Below, piece after piece: positions 13,001-20,147 of a DNA stretch of 64,000 nucleotides. Source of the stretch: Symsagittifera roscoffensis (taxonomy: Eukaryota; Xenacoelomorpha; Acoela; Convolutidae); NCBI RefSeq assembly GCF_963678635.1, contig NC_087067.1, positions 55,889,889 through 55,953,888 on the forward strand, read 5' to 3'. The translations under genes were made by a program, and so were the position numbers. The notes under the pieces were generated by a model. It was not told the DNA's origin. It saw only the letters and a list, made by a program, of their open reading frames with translations, and made no database searches. Each line of letters opens with the position of its first letter. The stretch's first letter is position 1.

Positions 13001-16000
13001 CACATCCGGAAACGCAAAAGACATCACCGGTCCATACACCACTGTGACGAATTCCCTCAGTCCGTGGACCAGAGCCAGCGGATCAATCCGCATCATGACA
13101 GCTAAGTCTGTTAGTAAGGGCATGCCACAATACTGCTTACATTCGCCTGCGTTCGTCGCCACCTTGTCCTCTCCTGTGACGCTTCTGTTCTGTTGCAAGA
13201 GGTATTGAAGCAGGAGAGTCCTCCAGTCTTTCATCTTCTTGAGCGAGGCGGTTTCCAACTGTGCATTGAACTCACGACTGGGTCCCTGTAGTTGTTCAGG
13301 GTAACGTAATAGCACAAGCAAATCTCCCAGTCGACCATAGGTCATGGCAATCAGAGTCAGGAGTCCGTCCAATCTCAAATCTGCCAACGCTTGGGTAAAG
13401 AGGTTTGCCGGTCCTTTCACAAAGTTTTCATGACCAAATGTCACGTATAAGGCTAGCACCAGGCCAATCGACAACTTCCTGATGTCTTTGACGAAGCTCG
13501 CGATCAGGTTCCTAGATGCCTTCGGATAGCACGTCGATAGGAAAGATGGCGTCCATCCCACTCCCATTCCACCCAAGATAGCATCTGATCGTTCATACTG
13601 TGCCTTCGTGGCCAGCACGTCAGCTTGGAACTTGTCCAACGACATCGTGTTTACGTCTTGCATCAGTTTCAACATCTTGCCTCCAGCCAACTCCCGGGCA
13701 TTAAGTAGATTCTTCAGATACGCGTGTATCTCTTTAATTATTGCCGGCGCATGCTCAAACGCGTCCTCACCCAAGGTGCACAGCCTCGGTGACAGATACA
13801 ACCATATGTTGTTGTGTGGCTTCGTACGCAAAGCTATTGCCATGAGGTCCTCCTCTGCTGACGTCATATTCTTTCTGATCATCCTTCCCTGCTCATTCTC
13901 TGCATGATCCATCTGTCTGAACCAGAGATCATCAGCCACCTGTTGTACTAACAGATGATCGTCACCTACCCCTGGTCTTAGCTTCAGTAATCTTGCGAAG
14001 TTAGACAGCTCCAACCCCAGAACTTCATCTAGCACCAACCGAGTTGTGCTACAATCTCTGAGCCCCTGTATGGCATTCGAGATGTCAGCCCAAACGGCGG
14101 GAAGCTCAGATCGGGACGGATAGTAATTGTCCGGGTCCACCACTCTGTTTGGGGCAGGAATTATCACGTTAAATATCCCCTCTGCTATCATCGTGACCAT
14201 TGTGTACACAAATTGAAGGGGTTCAGGCAACGCAGCGTAGCCTGGTGACAATACGAAGATCACCTTCACCACATTCATGGTGAAACCTTGTCTTGCTGCT
14301 GCCTCTACCTCGGCCATCGCCGAGAGCAGTGTCATTATCGCCTCCCCTATAACTTCGTTACTCGGGATCGACCCATCCGTCAGACGTGACAATAAGCCCC
14401 TGCTTTGTAGATGATCATTTGAGCCTGCAACCACTATTACCTGCGGATCCATGCTGACCACTCTCCGTACACTTATCATCATGCCTATCGCCTGTCCCCA
14501 GTCCAGTTTAGGCGCCGTTAAGAAAATCACATCGGGCCAGAATAGAGAACGGGGCGTGTAGAGATAATCGGAGCCGGCCACAACCAGATATTTGGCAGCC
14601 TTCATGTCCAAGGGGTCATAAGCTGCAAAAAGGCCATCGCCTATTGGGGCCTTCAGGTTCCCGTATCTCTTATCGTCTCCAACCACTGTTGTAGTTCGGG
14701 GGTAATCCCTCGAATACTCGCCCGGCGTCTGACCGGGTGGTTTAGCGAATTGTCTGTACATCTTGTGATGGTTGTTATTGGGCTTGTTCTCCGTCTGGAA
14801 CTTGCCCTTGCGCACAGGTGGTGTCCTTTCCCGGGTCCTATCTCGAACGTCGGTGAGCGACCGGGTGTTTAAAGGTCCAAAGGTATTGTCATGAGGTAAT
14901 CCATCCAGGTCTACATGTCGAAGTGAGGTCGAGGAGCTGAATTTCTCCTGCTCTGCTAGCAGCCAATCCACACCCGGTATCCGATAAAGTCGCGACACTG
15001 TGGGACTTTCACCGCCAGTCATTCTCATCGCATCCTCCCGACACGTCAAGGTATTCATATTCAACTTCGCCGACATGTCCGTCTTATACTGACCCCAGTG
15101 ACTAGGATCTGATCTATTCCAAAGCAGCCTGCTGCCTGATTCGATCCCCTCCGCTGGCACGGTACTTGTAGACGGTCCTGCTGTCGAAGCAGGATTTGTC
15201 GTGGCAGGCGAATCGTTCCTCCTAGACGCGGTCTGGGAGTTATTCCTGTTGTTCTGTTCCACCGATCTGCCGAGTCGGCTTCCAATCGATTGCGGCCTGG
15301 GAGGAGGAGCAGTCCCTAGCCTGTCTCTCACTTTCGAGCTCGGAGCGACGGTTGCGGCTCCAACCGTCTCCGTTGCCAAGGGCCCTAGACGGTTGGCGAG
15401 GGATTCGGGCACGGTTGCCCTTATTCTACTCCCTCCGGTCGAATTGGTCCGAGCCAAAGAACCGGTCGCCCTCGACTCTTGCTCCGCTTCCCTCAATTGC
15501 GTCTGAAACACATCATTAATCCAATGCCTCCCTCGTTGGGTATTGAAGTGCACTCCATCTTTAGTGAGCGCGATGTGGTCAGTCATGCGCAGCATATTTT
15601 CGAGATCCAGGAGTCGCAACTCGCCAGGGTTGTTTCTCACCAGACTGCGGGTCATTTCATTCCACCGCGTCACGTTGCCATTCATGAAATCTGCAGCTAT
15701 GGTGCCCACCAAAGGATTTGGTGGTATCGTGCACAGGATCACGAGTTTGGGTCTGTACTTTTCTTTCAATTCGTTCAAGAGACACACCAATAGAGGTTTC
15801 CACTTGTTCTCCGGAGTCACGGGGGCTCTCGAGACGTCATTGGTCCCCAGCATTATTATTAATGTATCCAAATGATCCTCGCTCTGGAACTCCATCATTT
15901 TGATGACTTGAGCCACTGAGGCTCCTCCAAAGGACAGAATGGTAGTATGACCATAGACGAAGATCTCATTCAGATCTCTCACCAAACTGTCTCCAATGAT

Positions 16001-17197
16001 CAAATGGCGACTCCCTGGGGGAATTACTTGGTCGTTCGTGGCGGGGTTCCAGCTCATGTCATTCAGGCAGGCTCGAGGATGCTCGGCTGGCACTTGCGTG
16101 AACTGATGACGTGCCATCAGATTCTTCCTGATGTCTACCACGCGAGACTTCTCAAAGACTCCACCAGGCGCAGAACACGCTATCGTGCGGGTTGCTCGCT
16201 CCGAGCTATTTGATGAATGATCACGACGCTGGGAAGGAACGATCCTAGCCAGTGTCCGCTCAGTGCCTCTGTTGATCTCATCCATCGCGGCTCTGGCCAC
16301 TTGGTTAAATGATTCCTGAAATTGAGGAGCTAGATAGGTGTCAGAAGGGTCTGGTATCGTAAACCTCTGACTCGAAGCAGACGGTCGTGTCTGCTGAGGA
16401 GCCTCGGGCCCCCTTGATGCACGCAAATCCAGAACCTCAGGTCCTCTCGATGCGCACAGCTCCTGCGCTGTTGTCCTGGGGCGTGTGTCGTTAGATCCCT
16501 CCGAGGACCTCATGCTCGCCAGGATTTCCGGTGACACTTGGCTCACCTTCGCCATATACAGCTCCTTCAGGTGCTTTATCTCATCCTCCTTGTAGGCCAC
16601 CTGCAGATCTTCAAATTTCTTTTTCCATTCGTATCTCTCCCGAGCTATGGCCCTGTACTCCTGAAGTTTGGCACACAGCTCACTCTGATCTCTCTCCTTC
16701 TTCTCCAGTGTCTCAATCGTCTCCGACGTCTGGATCTCTATCTCGCTCACTCTCACTCTCTTTAGGGGAGGAGCAGCTGTTGGAGAGTCGACAGAGTGTG
16801 ACGGGCCTGGCCCATCACGTTGTCTCTTCGCTCCAATGAGTGGCTGCGCATGCTGGACGGGCAAGGGCATCTCACCTAGCCGGTGGTTCCTTTGCTCACC
16901 TAGTCCTGGCTCACGAGCCAGGTCGTGGCCAGACATCTCTCCGCGCCTCCATCTCATCAATCGGTTTCGGCCTCTCTCGGCGGTCCCGGACTCGCCGAAG
17001 GCCAACATCAACACGACTTCTGTAGGGCGATTCCCTCGACCCTCTCTTCCCAGTGCATTGAGGAGTGCGACCACAAACATCGCCAACCCCGGGTCTTCTC
17101 GTGTAAAATCACAATCGATCAGCCGCTGATAGATCTCGTCTAGAGTCGCTCCTAGACTCGCTGAGAGGAATTCCATGAGTTCGTTCGTGTCACCCAT
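7025..17197 (-). CDS. ORF2: giant accessory protein with SGNH hydrolase and duplicated module
   Basis: From the first ATG (17197) this frame has 3,390 codons. It is open a further 29 codons upstream without an ATG. Residues below are counted from 17284. Residues 1-150 are helical. A basic KRQR...LKRVRV patch near 152-179 looks like a bipartite nuclear localisation signal. A coiled coil follows at about 190-250. Residues 425-600 form an SGNH/GDSL hydrolase with IIGDSLVR (S433), SFGGAS, LGTND (N482) and DGVHF (D576, H579), so the full triad is present. Residues about 653-1890 and 1891-3128 are two near-identical modules. Each holds a second, degenerate SGNH-like region (AGSDYL, AGSNDH) and a strongly acidic stretch before the end. 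A basic segment follows. There is no signal peptide or transmembrane span, so it is not an obvious envelope protein. Its role is unknown. It lies 3' of pol in a different frame, so it needs its own mRNA or initiation. Confidence 0.85.
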   Translation of the reverse strand: MGDTNELMEFLSASLGATLDEIYQRLIDCDFTREDPGLAMFVVALLNALGREGRGNRPTEVVLMLAFGESGTAERGRNRLMRWRRGEMSGHDLAREPGLGEQRNHRLGEMPLPVQHAQPLIGAKRQRDGPGPSHSVDSPTAAPPLKRVRVSEIEIQTSETIETLEKKERDQSELCAKLQEYRAIARERYEWKKKFEDLQVAYKEDEIKHLKELYMAKVSQVSPEILASMRSSEGSNDTRPRTTAQELCASRGPEVLDLRASRGPEAPQQTRPSASSQRFTIPDPSDTYLAPQFQESFNQVARAAMDEINRGTERTLARIVPSQRRDHSSNSSERATRTIACSAPGGVFEKSRVVDIRKNLMARHQFTQVPAEHPRACLNDMSWNPATNDQVIPPGSRHLIIGDSLVRDLNEIFVYGHTTILSFGGASVAQVIKMMEFQSEDHLDTLIIMLGTNDVSRAPVTPENKWKPLLVCLLNELKEKYRPKLVILCTIPPNPLVGTIAADFMNGNVTRWNEMTRSLVRNNPGELRLLDLENMLRMTDHIALTKDGVHFNTQRGRHWINDVFQTQLREAEQESRATGSLARTNSTGGSRIRATVPESLANRLGPLATETVGAATVAPSSKVRDRLGTAPPPRPQSIGSRLGRSVEQNNRNNSQTASRRNDSPATTNPASTAGPSTSTVPAEGIESGSRLLWNRSDPSHWGQYKTDMSAKLNMNTLTCREDAMRMTGGESPTVSRLYRIPGVDWLLAEQEKFSSSTSLRHVDLDGLPHDNTFGPLNTRSLTDVRDRTRERTPPVRKGKFQTENKPNNNHHKMYRQFAKPPGQTPGEYSRDYPRTTTVVGDDKRYGNLKAPIGDGLFAAYDPLDMKAAKYLVVAGSDYLYTPRSLFWPDVIFLTAPKLDWGQAIGMMISVRRVVSMDPQVIVVAGSNDHLQSRGLLSRLTDGSIPSNEVIGEAIMTLLSAMAEVEAAARQGFTMNVVKVIFVLSPGYAALPEPLQFVYTMVTMIAEGIFNVIIPAPNRVVDPDNYYPSRSELPAVWADISNAIQGLRDCSTTRLVLDEVLGLELSNFARLLKLRPGVGDDHLLVQQVADDLWFRQMDHAENEQGRMIRKNMTSAEEDLMAIALRTKPHNNIWLYLSPRLCTLGEDAFEHAPAIIKEIHAYLKNLLNARELAGGKMLKLMQDVNTMSLDKFQADVLATKAQYERSDAILGGMGVGWTPSFLSTCYPKASRNLIASFVKDIRKLSIGLVLALYVTFGHENFVKGPANLFTQALADLRLDGLLTLIAMTYGRLGDLLVLLRYPEQLQGPSREFNAQLETASLKKMKDWRTLLLQYLLQQNRSVTGEDKVATNAGECKQYCGMPLLTDLAVMMRIDPLALVHGLREFVTVVYGPVMSFAFPDVQVKAYRNSVLYVNLVSVVDCSVLDWVEQSELRKLASDDRLFGRIAEPGWVLMDFNDHFKCRMGREDLSHIQFNPKLWNLRPVVKDTGEAVGVPQLPGAYAHAKENQQTWLPGSRPLPDQCHRYPPIRRMLLGVTSPITAPRIGAARDAEKRMLKWSGGMEPRFISWNVAAAHTFDFSFPDAWSRKKIKALPSRRPEVSAETWNEVYSSADDLSRLKWSGEAKVVMLEVARESRGGSYITIEDLAPHGEELVEFLVDDELFYHAGDMAVPARPDSGTDARQGPSGPRPKPDADDDELMDQDDNDDGTGSKTEKPGETDLGALERDLLEYRFSEDDDGEVDGSLLLMAPSSFMSPTKEASADLSPIDPISQARECRSRDPQKLLYESPRRRKIEESMKISFLSTLPEEEWERYQMELEGKTGAIWSRVNFMEKSWDVIRRYGTQSIMKVGLNQPIMREVLEKIVSDRLGTAPPPRPQSIGSRLGRSVEQNNRNNSQTASRRNDSPATTNPASTAGPSTSTVPAEGIESGSRLLWNRSDPSHWGQYKTDMSAKLNMNTLTCREDAMRMTGGESPTVSRLYRIPGVDWLLAEQEKFSSSTSLRHVDLDGLPHDNTFGPLNTRSLTDVRDRTRERTPPVRKGKFQTENKLNNKHHKMYRQFAKPPGQTPGEYSRDYPRTTTVVGDDKRYGNLKAPIGDGLFAAYDPLDMKAAKYLVVAGSDYLYTPRSLFWPDVIFLTAPKLDWGQAIGMMISVRRVVSMEPQVIVVAGSNDHLQSRGLLSRLTDGSIPSNEVIGEAIMTLLSAMAEVEAAARQGFTMNVVKVIFVLSPGYAALPEPLQFVYTMVTMIAEGIFNVIIPAPNRVVDPDNYYPSRSELPAVWADISNAIQGLRDCSTTRLVLDEVLGLELSNFARLLKLRPGVGDDHLLVQQVADDLWFRQMDHAENEQGRMIRKNMTSAEEDLMAIALRTKPHNNIWLYLSPRLCTSGEDAFEHAPAIIKEIHAYLKNLLNARELAGGKMLKLMQDVNTMSLDKFQADVLATKAQYERSDAILGGMGVGWTPSFLSTCYPKASRNLIASFVKDIRKLSIGLVLALYVTFGHENFVKGPANLFTQALADLRLDGLLTLIAMTYGRLGDLLVLLRYPEQLQGPSREFNAQLETASLKKMKDWRTLLLQYFLQQNRSITGEDKVATNAGECKQYCGMPLLTDLAVMMRIDPLALVHGLREFVTVVYGPVMSFAFPDVQVKAYRNSVLYVNLVSVVDCSVLNWVEQSELRKLASDDRLFGRIAEPGWVLMDFNNHFKCRMGREDLSHIQFNPKLWNLRPVVKDTGEAVGVPQLPGAYAHAKENQQTWLPGSRPLPDQCHRYPPIRRMLLGVTSPITAPRIGAARDAEKRMLKWSGGMEPRFISWNVAAAHTFDFSFPDAWSRKKIKALPSRRPEVSAETWNEVYSSADDLSRLKWSGEAKVVMLEVARESRGGSYITIEDLAPHGEELVEFLVDDELFYHAGDMAVPARPDSGTDARQGPSGPRPKPDADDDELMDQDDNDDGTGSKTEKPGETDLGALERDLLEYRFSEDDDGEVDGSILLMAPSSFMSPTKEASADLSPIDPISQARECRSRDPQKLLYESPRRRKIEESMKILFLSTLPEEEWERYQMELEGKTGAIWSRVNFMEKSWDVIRRYGTQSIMKVGLNQPIMREVLEKIVSSMESDVLTESVTEDSADDQHVAKKLPVRRARKGLKRLKGKTGSRAMNPRVVKSRASAVVTSLTSAGRSGESGQGDSATLTGGEKENLIPPMLLAGLTVTATRSKKTARTLADTKLEREVISQCGSGGLEDYRPSRINMAKLKLEGQLDVVEYSRITVPESVHMGDPAGGYVEMLKARNSARGHLMAWSEKRAMQEYLKGLTENSNFNRREYGTVMSSEANEIGLEKLLEISWRAALQKYFDETMNAPATVAAYLAHPCVRTDLQVRLAWCLMGIKKAEYEASNDSKSREQ
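7899..11612 (-). repeat. ORF2 tandem module, downstream copy (3714 bp)
   Basis: A direct repeat of 3714 bp, exactly 1,238 codons, so the reading frame is kept. By eye about 12 bases differ from the adjoining copy (0.3%). The three junctions share CTCACT (near 7899, 11613 and 15327), which points to a microhomology-mediated or template-switch duplication. Confidence 0.95.
11613..15326 (-). repeat. ORF2 tandem module, upstream copy (3714 bp)
   Basis: Partner of the repeat at 7899-11612. It encodes the first of the two modules in the ORF2 protein. Differences from the other copy include D/E, L/S, L/F, V/I and D/N substitutions and no frameshift or stop. Without the duplication the element would be about 24.4 kb. 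Confidence 0.95.
15485..16012 (-). other. SGNH/GDSL hydrolase domain of ORF2
   Basis: All diagnostic blocks occur in order: GDS with the nucleophile Ser, a Gly block (SFGGAS), GTND, and DGVH with Asp and His three residues apart. Family members hydrolyse esters, including lipids and acylated sugars. Related esterase domains are known in ORF1 of CR1/L2-type non-LTR elements. Such a domain is not a normal part of Ty3/gypsy elements. The substrate here is unknown. Confidence 0.8.
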
Positions 17198-17639
17198 TTC
17201 TTTTCGTGTTGATTCTTGTTGTCGTGTCGTGTAATTTCTTTCTGTCTCCTCTGATTCAGTGTTCAGTAAACAATTTTCGATCAATCAAGATCTAAAAAAC
17301 AGGTCGCGGCTTAGAACCATCATTTTTGGATGCAACATCAATCAATTCTTTAAAACTCTCCATTGAAATTCTCTTCACAATTCTGATTTAAAATTTAGCA
17401 CCAAGGTGGATCGTCCACCTTTATCTTTGTCAGAGTAGCACGAATAAGCGCTGTCACCTTGATGACACAAACATAAAACATATCATAACAATAACATAAC
17501 ATAAACACATAAACATCACACACCTATACTATCATATAAAAACCTAATCCCTAATACTGTACCTAAAACCTAACCTAAAACTTGACTCTAATTCTTATCG
17601 AGCAACTTAATAAAAACCACTTATCGCCGAGCGCAATTC
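17198..17639 (-). other. Spacer between pol and ORF2
   Basis: About 440 AT-rich bases. In element sense the pol frame meets TAA at 17640 and two more TAA codons shortly after. ORF2 lies in another frame, so a spliced or subgenomic RNA, or internal initiation, must feed it. A possible acceptor-like pyrimidine tract is not convincing by eye. Confidence 0.5.
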
Positions 17640-20147
17640 TTAGCATATGCTCAGATAGTATTTTTTATGTAAGTAAACCTCTATGTCAGTCTCTGAAAAT
17701 ATCACATGCACAAGAGCGTACAACTCTCTCGGGTGTAGCTTCCCTCTATTGGGATCATAAACTGGCAACGAGAGAGAGGTCACACCTCTCTCAACCAGGA
17801 AATCCCTAAGTCGAGTCAAGGCCAATACCAAGCTCTCCGGATTCACGTGTTGCCTATCAGTAGCTTTCGTAACCAAAAAACACAAATATTTCCCTGGTAT
17901 CTGTGATGCAACAGGGGGCAACGCTATCATTCCTCCTACACCCGGCCTCTGTTTCCACAAAAACTCGATATTCTTGTACTCTCTTTTAAAGTCGGCCGCT
18001 AGTGCTGTTTTGAAGCTTACGTCCGCAGTTATCGCTATGGCGCACGTGCGTTCCGTGAGTATGAAATCGCTGTCCGTTATAACGATATTGTTCGAATAGT
18101 GGTTCGGGAGATCAAAATACGATTCAAAGATTCGTCCAAAAGGTGGTTTCTTAGCATTCTCGCCCTCTGTCTCTAGTTCTCCGGTTTCCCTTGCCGATTT
18201 CAGTTTTTTTATTATGAGATTTTCGGTGTGGGTGAGTCCTACCCCCACTCCCCGGACAAAAATATCCATCGACGTCCCCGTCGATCGCCCAAAGTCTAGG
18301 AGACCGAGGTTGGATTGTGGAACACGTAGAGGACCATCTGGGGCGACCCAGTTGGACTCGGTATTGTCATGACTGATGTATTTGACGCCGTCTCTATCGA
18401 CGTCCTGAATCGTCAGGATCGTCTCTTTTGGATCTGTCGGCAGATCGTGGAGCCATTCGAGCACGCGCAAGTTTGTTAGTTCTTGCTCATGAGTCTGTTC
18501 CGCTTCTGGTTCGAACTCCACTTCCGGTTCTGATCGATCGTCGATCCAATCTTGATCCATATCGTTCACAAGGTCGATTTCCCCTAGCATCGCCACTTCG
18601 TCCAGTCCCACCAGCGAGTCTATGACATCACTCACTACTATCCTGTCTACAACGAAGTCCTCGCCATACGGATTGTATTTCTTCTGGTTTTTTCCTTTCT
18701 TGCTTTGGCGTGTTTCCATGGTGAGAGGAAAGTCAGGCTGTATTCCTTTGTCAATTTCGGTTTGTTCCGGGCAATCCCAGTCTTCTTCGGCATAGGGTAG
18801 AGTTTCATCGTCCACCTCTACTCGCTCAGTCAACTCGAGATCCAGTGGTAGATCGCAATCGTCCACCACCTCGTTCCCGTCGTTCTTGTCGCGAGTACCC
18901 CTCTCATTCACTTCACAAGCAGGATCCACAATTAAATAGTCTCCCTCTTGCATGTCCGCTGGGATGCACCAATCCTCTGACGAGGCATTGTGCGGTTTGA
19001 TATTCTCGTAATGAGCCGCTCTTCCAGTGCTCAGCCGATAAAAACGACCTCCTTGATGCACCTCTGTTATCTGAAATGGACCACGCCATTTCTTTGATAG
19101 TTTCTTGGTTCCTTTTGGTGGAACCACTTCCTGGAACACCCAGACGTAATCGCCAACTGAGTAGGCTTTTGAATCGGCTGTTCTTTTATCAAACCTCCTT
19201 TTTTGTCTAATTTGCGCCTGTTGCGTATTCCTCCTGCATAAGTCATTAAGGTCCTGCTGTCTTCTAATAACGTCCCGCACGTACGTTTGCGGTGCTGTCC
19301 TCTTCCCTTCATATTCAGGGTAGAAGAACGTTAATGGGAGTGCTTTTTCGTGACCCGTCAGCATCATATGTGGACTTATTCCCGTGGTGGAATGCTCCGT
19401 GCTGTTGTAAGCACCCATCACTTGCGGCAAGTGCTTGTCCCAGTCATCCATGTAGCGTGAGCAGTAGACTCTCAACATGGATACCAGTGTGCGATTCTGC
19501 CTCTCGACTAGGCCATTCGTTTGTGGGTGATAAGTGGTCGAGTGGGCCTGAGCTACCTGCGACCTTTTCATTAACTCTTTTGTGAGATCACCTACGAATG
19601 CTTTGCCATTGTCCGATTGGAACGTGATGGGGCAGCCATGCCTTGCTATCCACACGTTTATCAAATGATCGCATGTTTCTTCTGCCGATGCTGTCATGCA
19701 GGGTGCTGCCTCCGCATACTTCGTAAAATGGTCGATCATTACCAGCACCTGATTATAGCCCGTTGCTGTCATGCAGATTTTCTGATGATCAATTTGCACC
19801 ACTTCGTTGAAACCTGACGATTCTATTGACTGTAGGGGGAACCTTAGTTTCCTGGGATCCTTTGCCTGTTGACAAGACAGGCATGCGGCTATCCATTTCT
19901 CACAAGCCTTCTTCAATCCCGGCCATTCGAATCGTTTTTGTATCCTGTTGTACACTTTGTCCACGCCTTGATGTCCCATCTGATCATGTGAGCGAAAGAG
20001 CAATTCGGTCTGGTACAACTGTGGTAACACTATTGAATTGTATTTATAAAGGACCTTGTCCTCCTCCTTGCGCTTACAGGCTACGATTCCGTCCTTATTC
20101 AGGTACAACAAGTCTTTCCTCTTCAGGTAAAATTGCTTCAGGATTTT
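17640..20147 (-). CDS. pol: Pol C-terminal part: integrase plus macrodomain
   Basis: In frame with the RT-RNase H segment and separated from it only by UAA (20148-20150). Residues are counted from 20111. An HHCC zinc module has H42, H47, C77 and C80. The catalytic core has D108, D167 (QSDNG) and E203 (LVERQ), with exactly 35 residues between the last two. A GPY/F-type motif (RGPF) is near 343-346, as in Ty3/gypsy integrases. A long acidic linker (about 380-650) follows. Residues about 680-818 resemble a TARG1/ALC1-type macrodomain: CAIAITADVSFKTALAADF, then LCFLVTKATDR, LRDFLVERGVTSLSLPV, and FSETDIEVYLH. The ADP-ribose loop of TARG1 (IGCGLDRL) is replaced by YDPNRGKL, and the catalytic Asp is missing, so binding or another role is more likely than hydrolysis. 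Integrase inserts the cDNA into the genome. Confidence 0.88.
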   Translation of the reverse strand, partial: KILKQFYLKRKDLLYLNKDGIVACKRKEEDKVLYKYNSIVLPQLYQTELLFRSHDQMGHQGVDKVYNRIQKRFEWPGLKKACEKWIAACLSCQQAKDPRKLRFPLQSIESSGFNEVVQIDHQKICMTATGYNQVLVMIDHFTKYAEAAPCMTASAEETCDHLINVWIARHGCPITFQSDNGKAFVGDLTKELMKRSQVAQAHSTTYHPQTNGLVERQNRTLVSMLRVYCSRYMDDWDKHLPQVMGAYNSTEHSTTGISPHMMLTGHEKALPLTFFYPEYEGKRTAPQTYVRDVIRRQQDLNDLCRRNTQQAQIRQKRRFDKRTADSKAYSVGDYVWVFQEVVPPKGTKKLSKKWRGPFQITEVHQGGRFYRLSTGRAAHYENIKPHNASSEDWCIPADMQEGDYLIVDPACEVNERGTRDKNDGNEVVDDCDLPLDLELTERVEVDDETLPYAEEDWDCPEQTEIDKGIQPDFPLTMETRQSKKGKNQKKYNPYGEDFVVDRIVVSDVIDSLVGLDEVAMLGEIDLVNDMDQDWIDDRSEPEVEFEPEAEQTHEQELTNLRVLEWLHDLPTDPKETILTIQDVDRDGVKYISHDNTESNWVAPDGPLRVPQSNLGLLDFGRSTGTSMDIFVRGVGVGLTHTENLIIKKLKSARETGELETEGENAKKPPFGRIFESYFDLPNHYSNNIVITDSDFILTERTCAIAITADVSFKTALAADFKREYKNIEFLWKQRPGVGGMIALPPVASQIPGKYLCFLVTKATDRQHVNPESLVLALTRLRDFLVERGVTSLSLPVYDPNRGKLHPRELYALVHVIFSETDIEVYLHKKYYLSIC
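17650..18080 (-). other. TARG1-like macrodomain at the Pol C-terminus
   Basis: The order of secondary-structure motifs follows the ADP-ribose-binding macrodomain of TARG1 (OARD1): an SFKTALAADF helix, a YLCFLVTK strand, a long ESL...RDFLVERGVTSLSLP stretch, then FSETDIEVYL. These are similarities I recognise, not an alignment I ran. The glycine-rich phosphate loop and the catalytic Asp are not conserved. Confidence 0.55.
18248..18258 (-). promoter_or_regulatory. Internal polypurine-tract-like site 1
   Basis: TGTCCGGGGAG in element sense, read in the FVRGVG frame. About 45 flanking bases also resemble the block next to the true 3' tract (GATCGACGGGGACGTCGATG-like against GATCAATAGGGACATTGATG). 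Possible internal plus-strand start. Confidence 0.45.

Noticed and set aside
4616-17197. ORF2 as an envelope gene
   Set aside because: Position after pol fits, but no signal peptide, transmembrane segment, furin-like site or fusion peptide is visible.
17520-17600. Telomere-like CCTAA words
   Set aside because: Only a few degenerate words (CCTAACCTAAAA), not an array.
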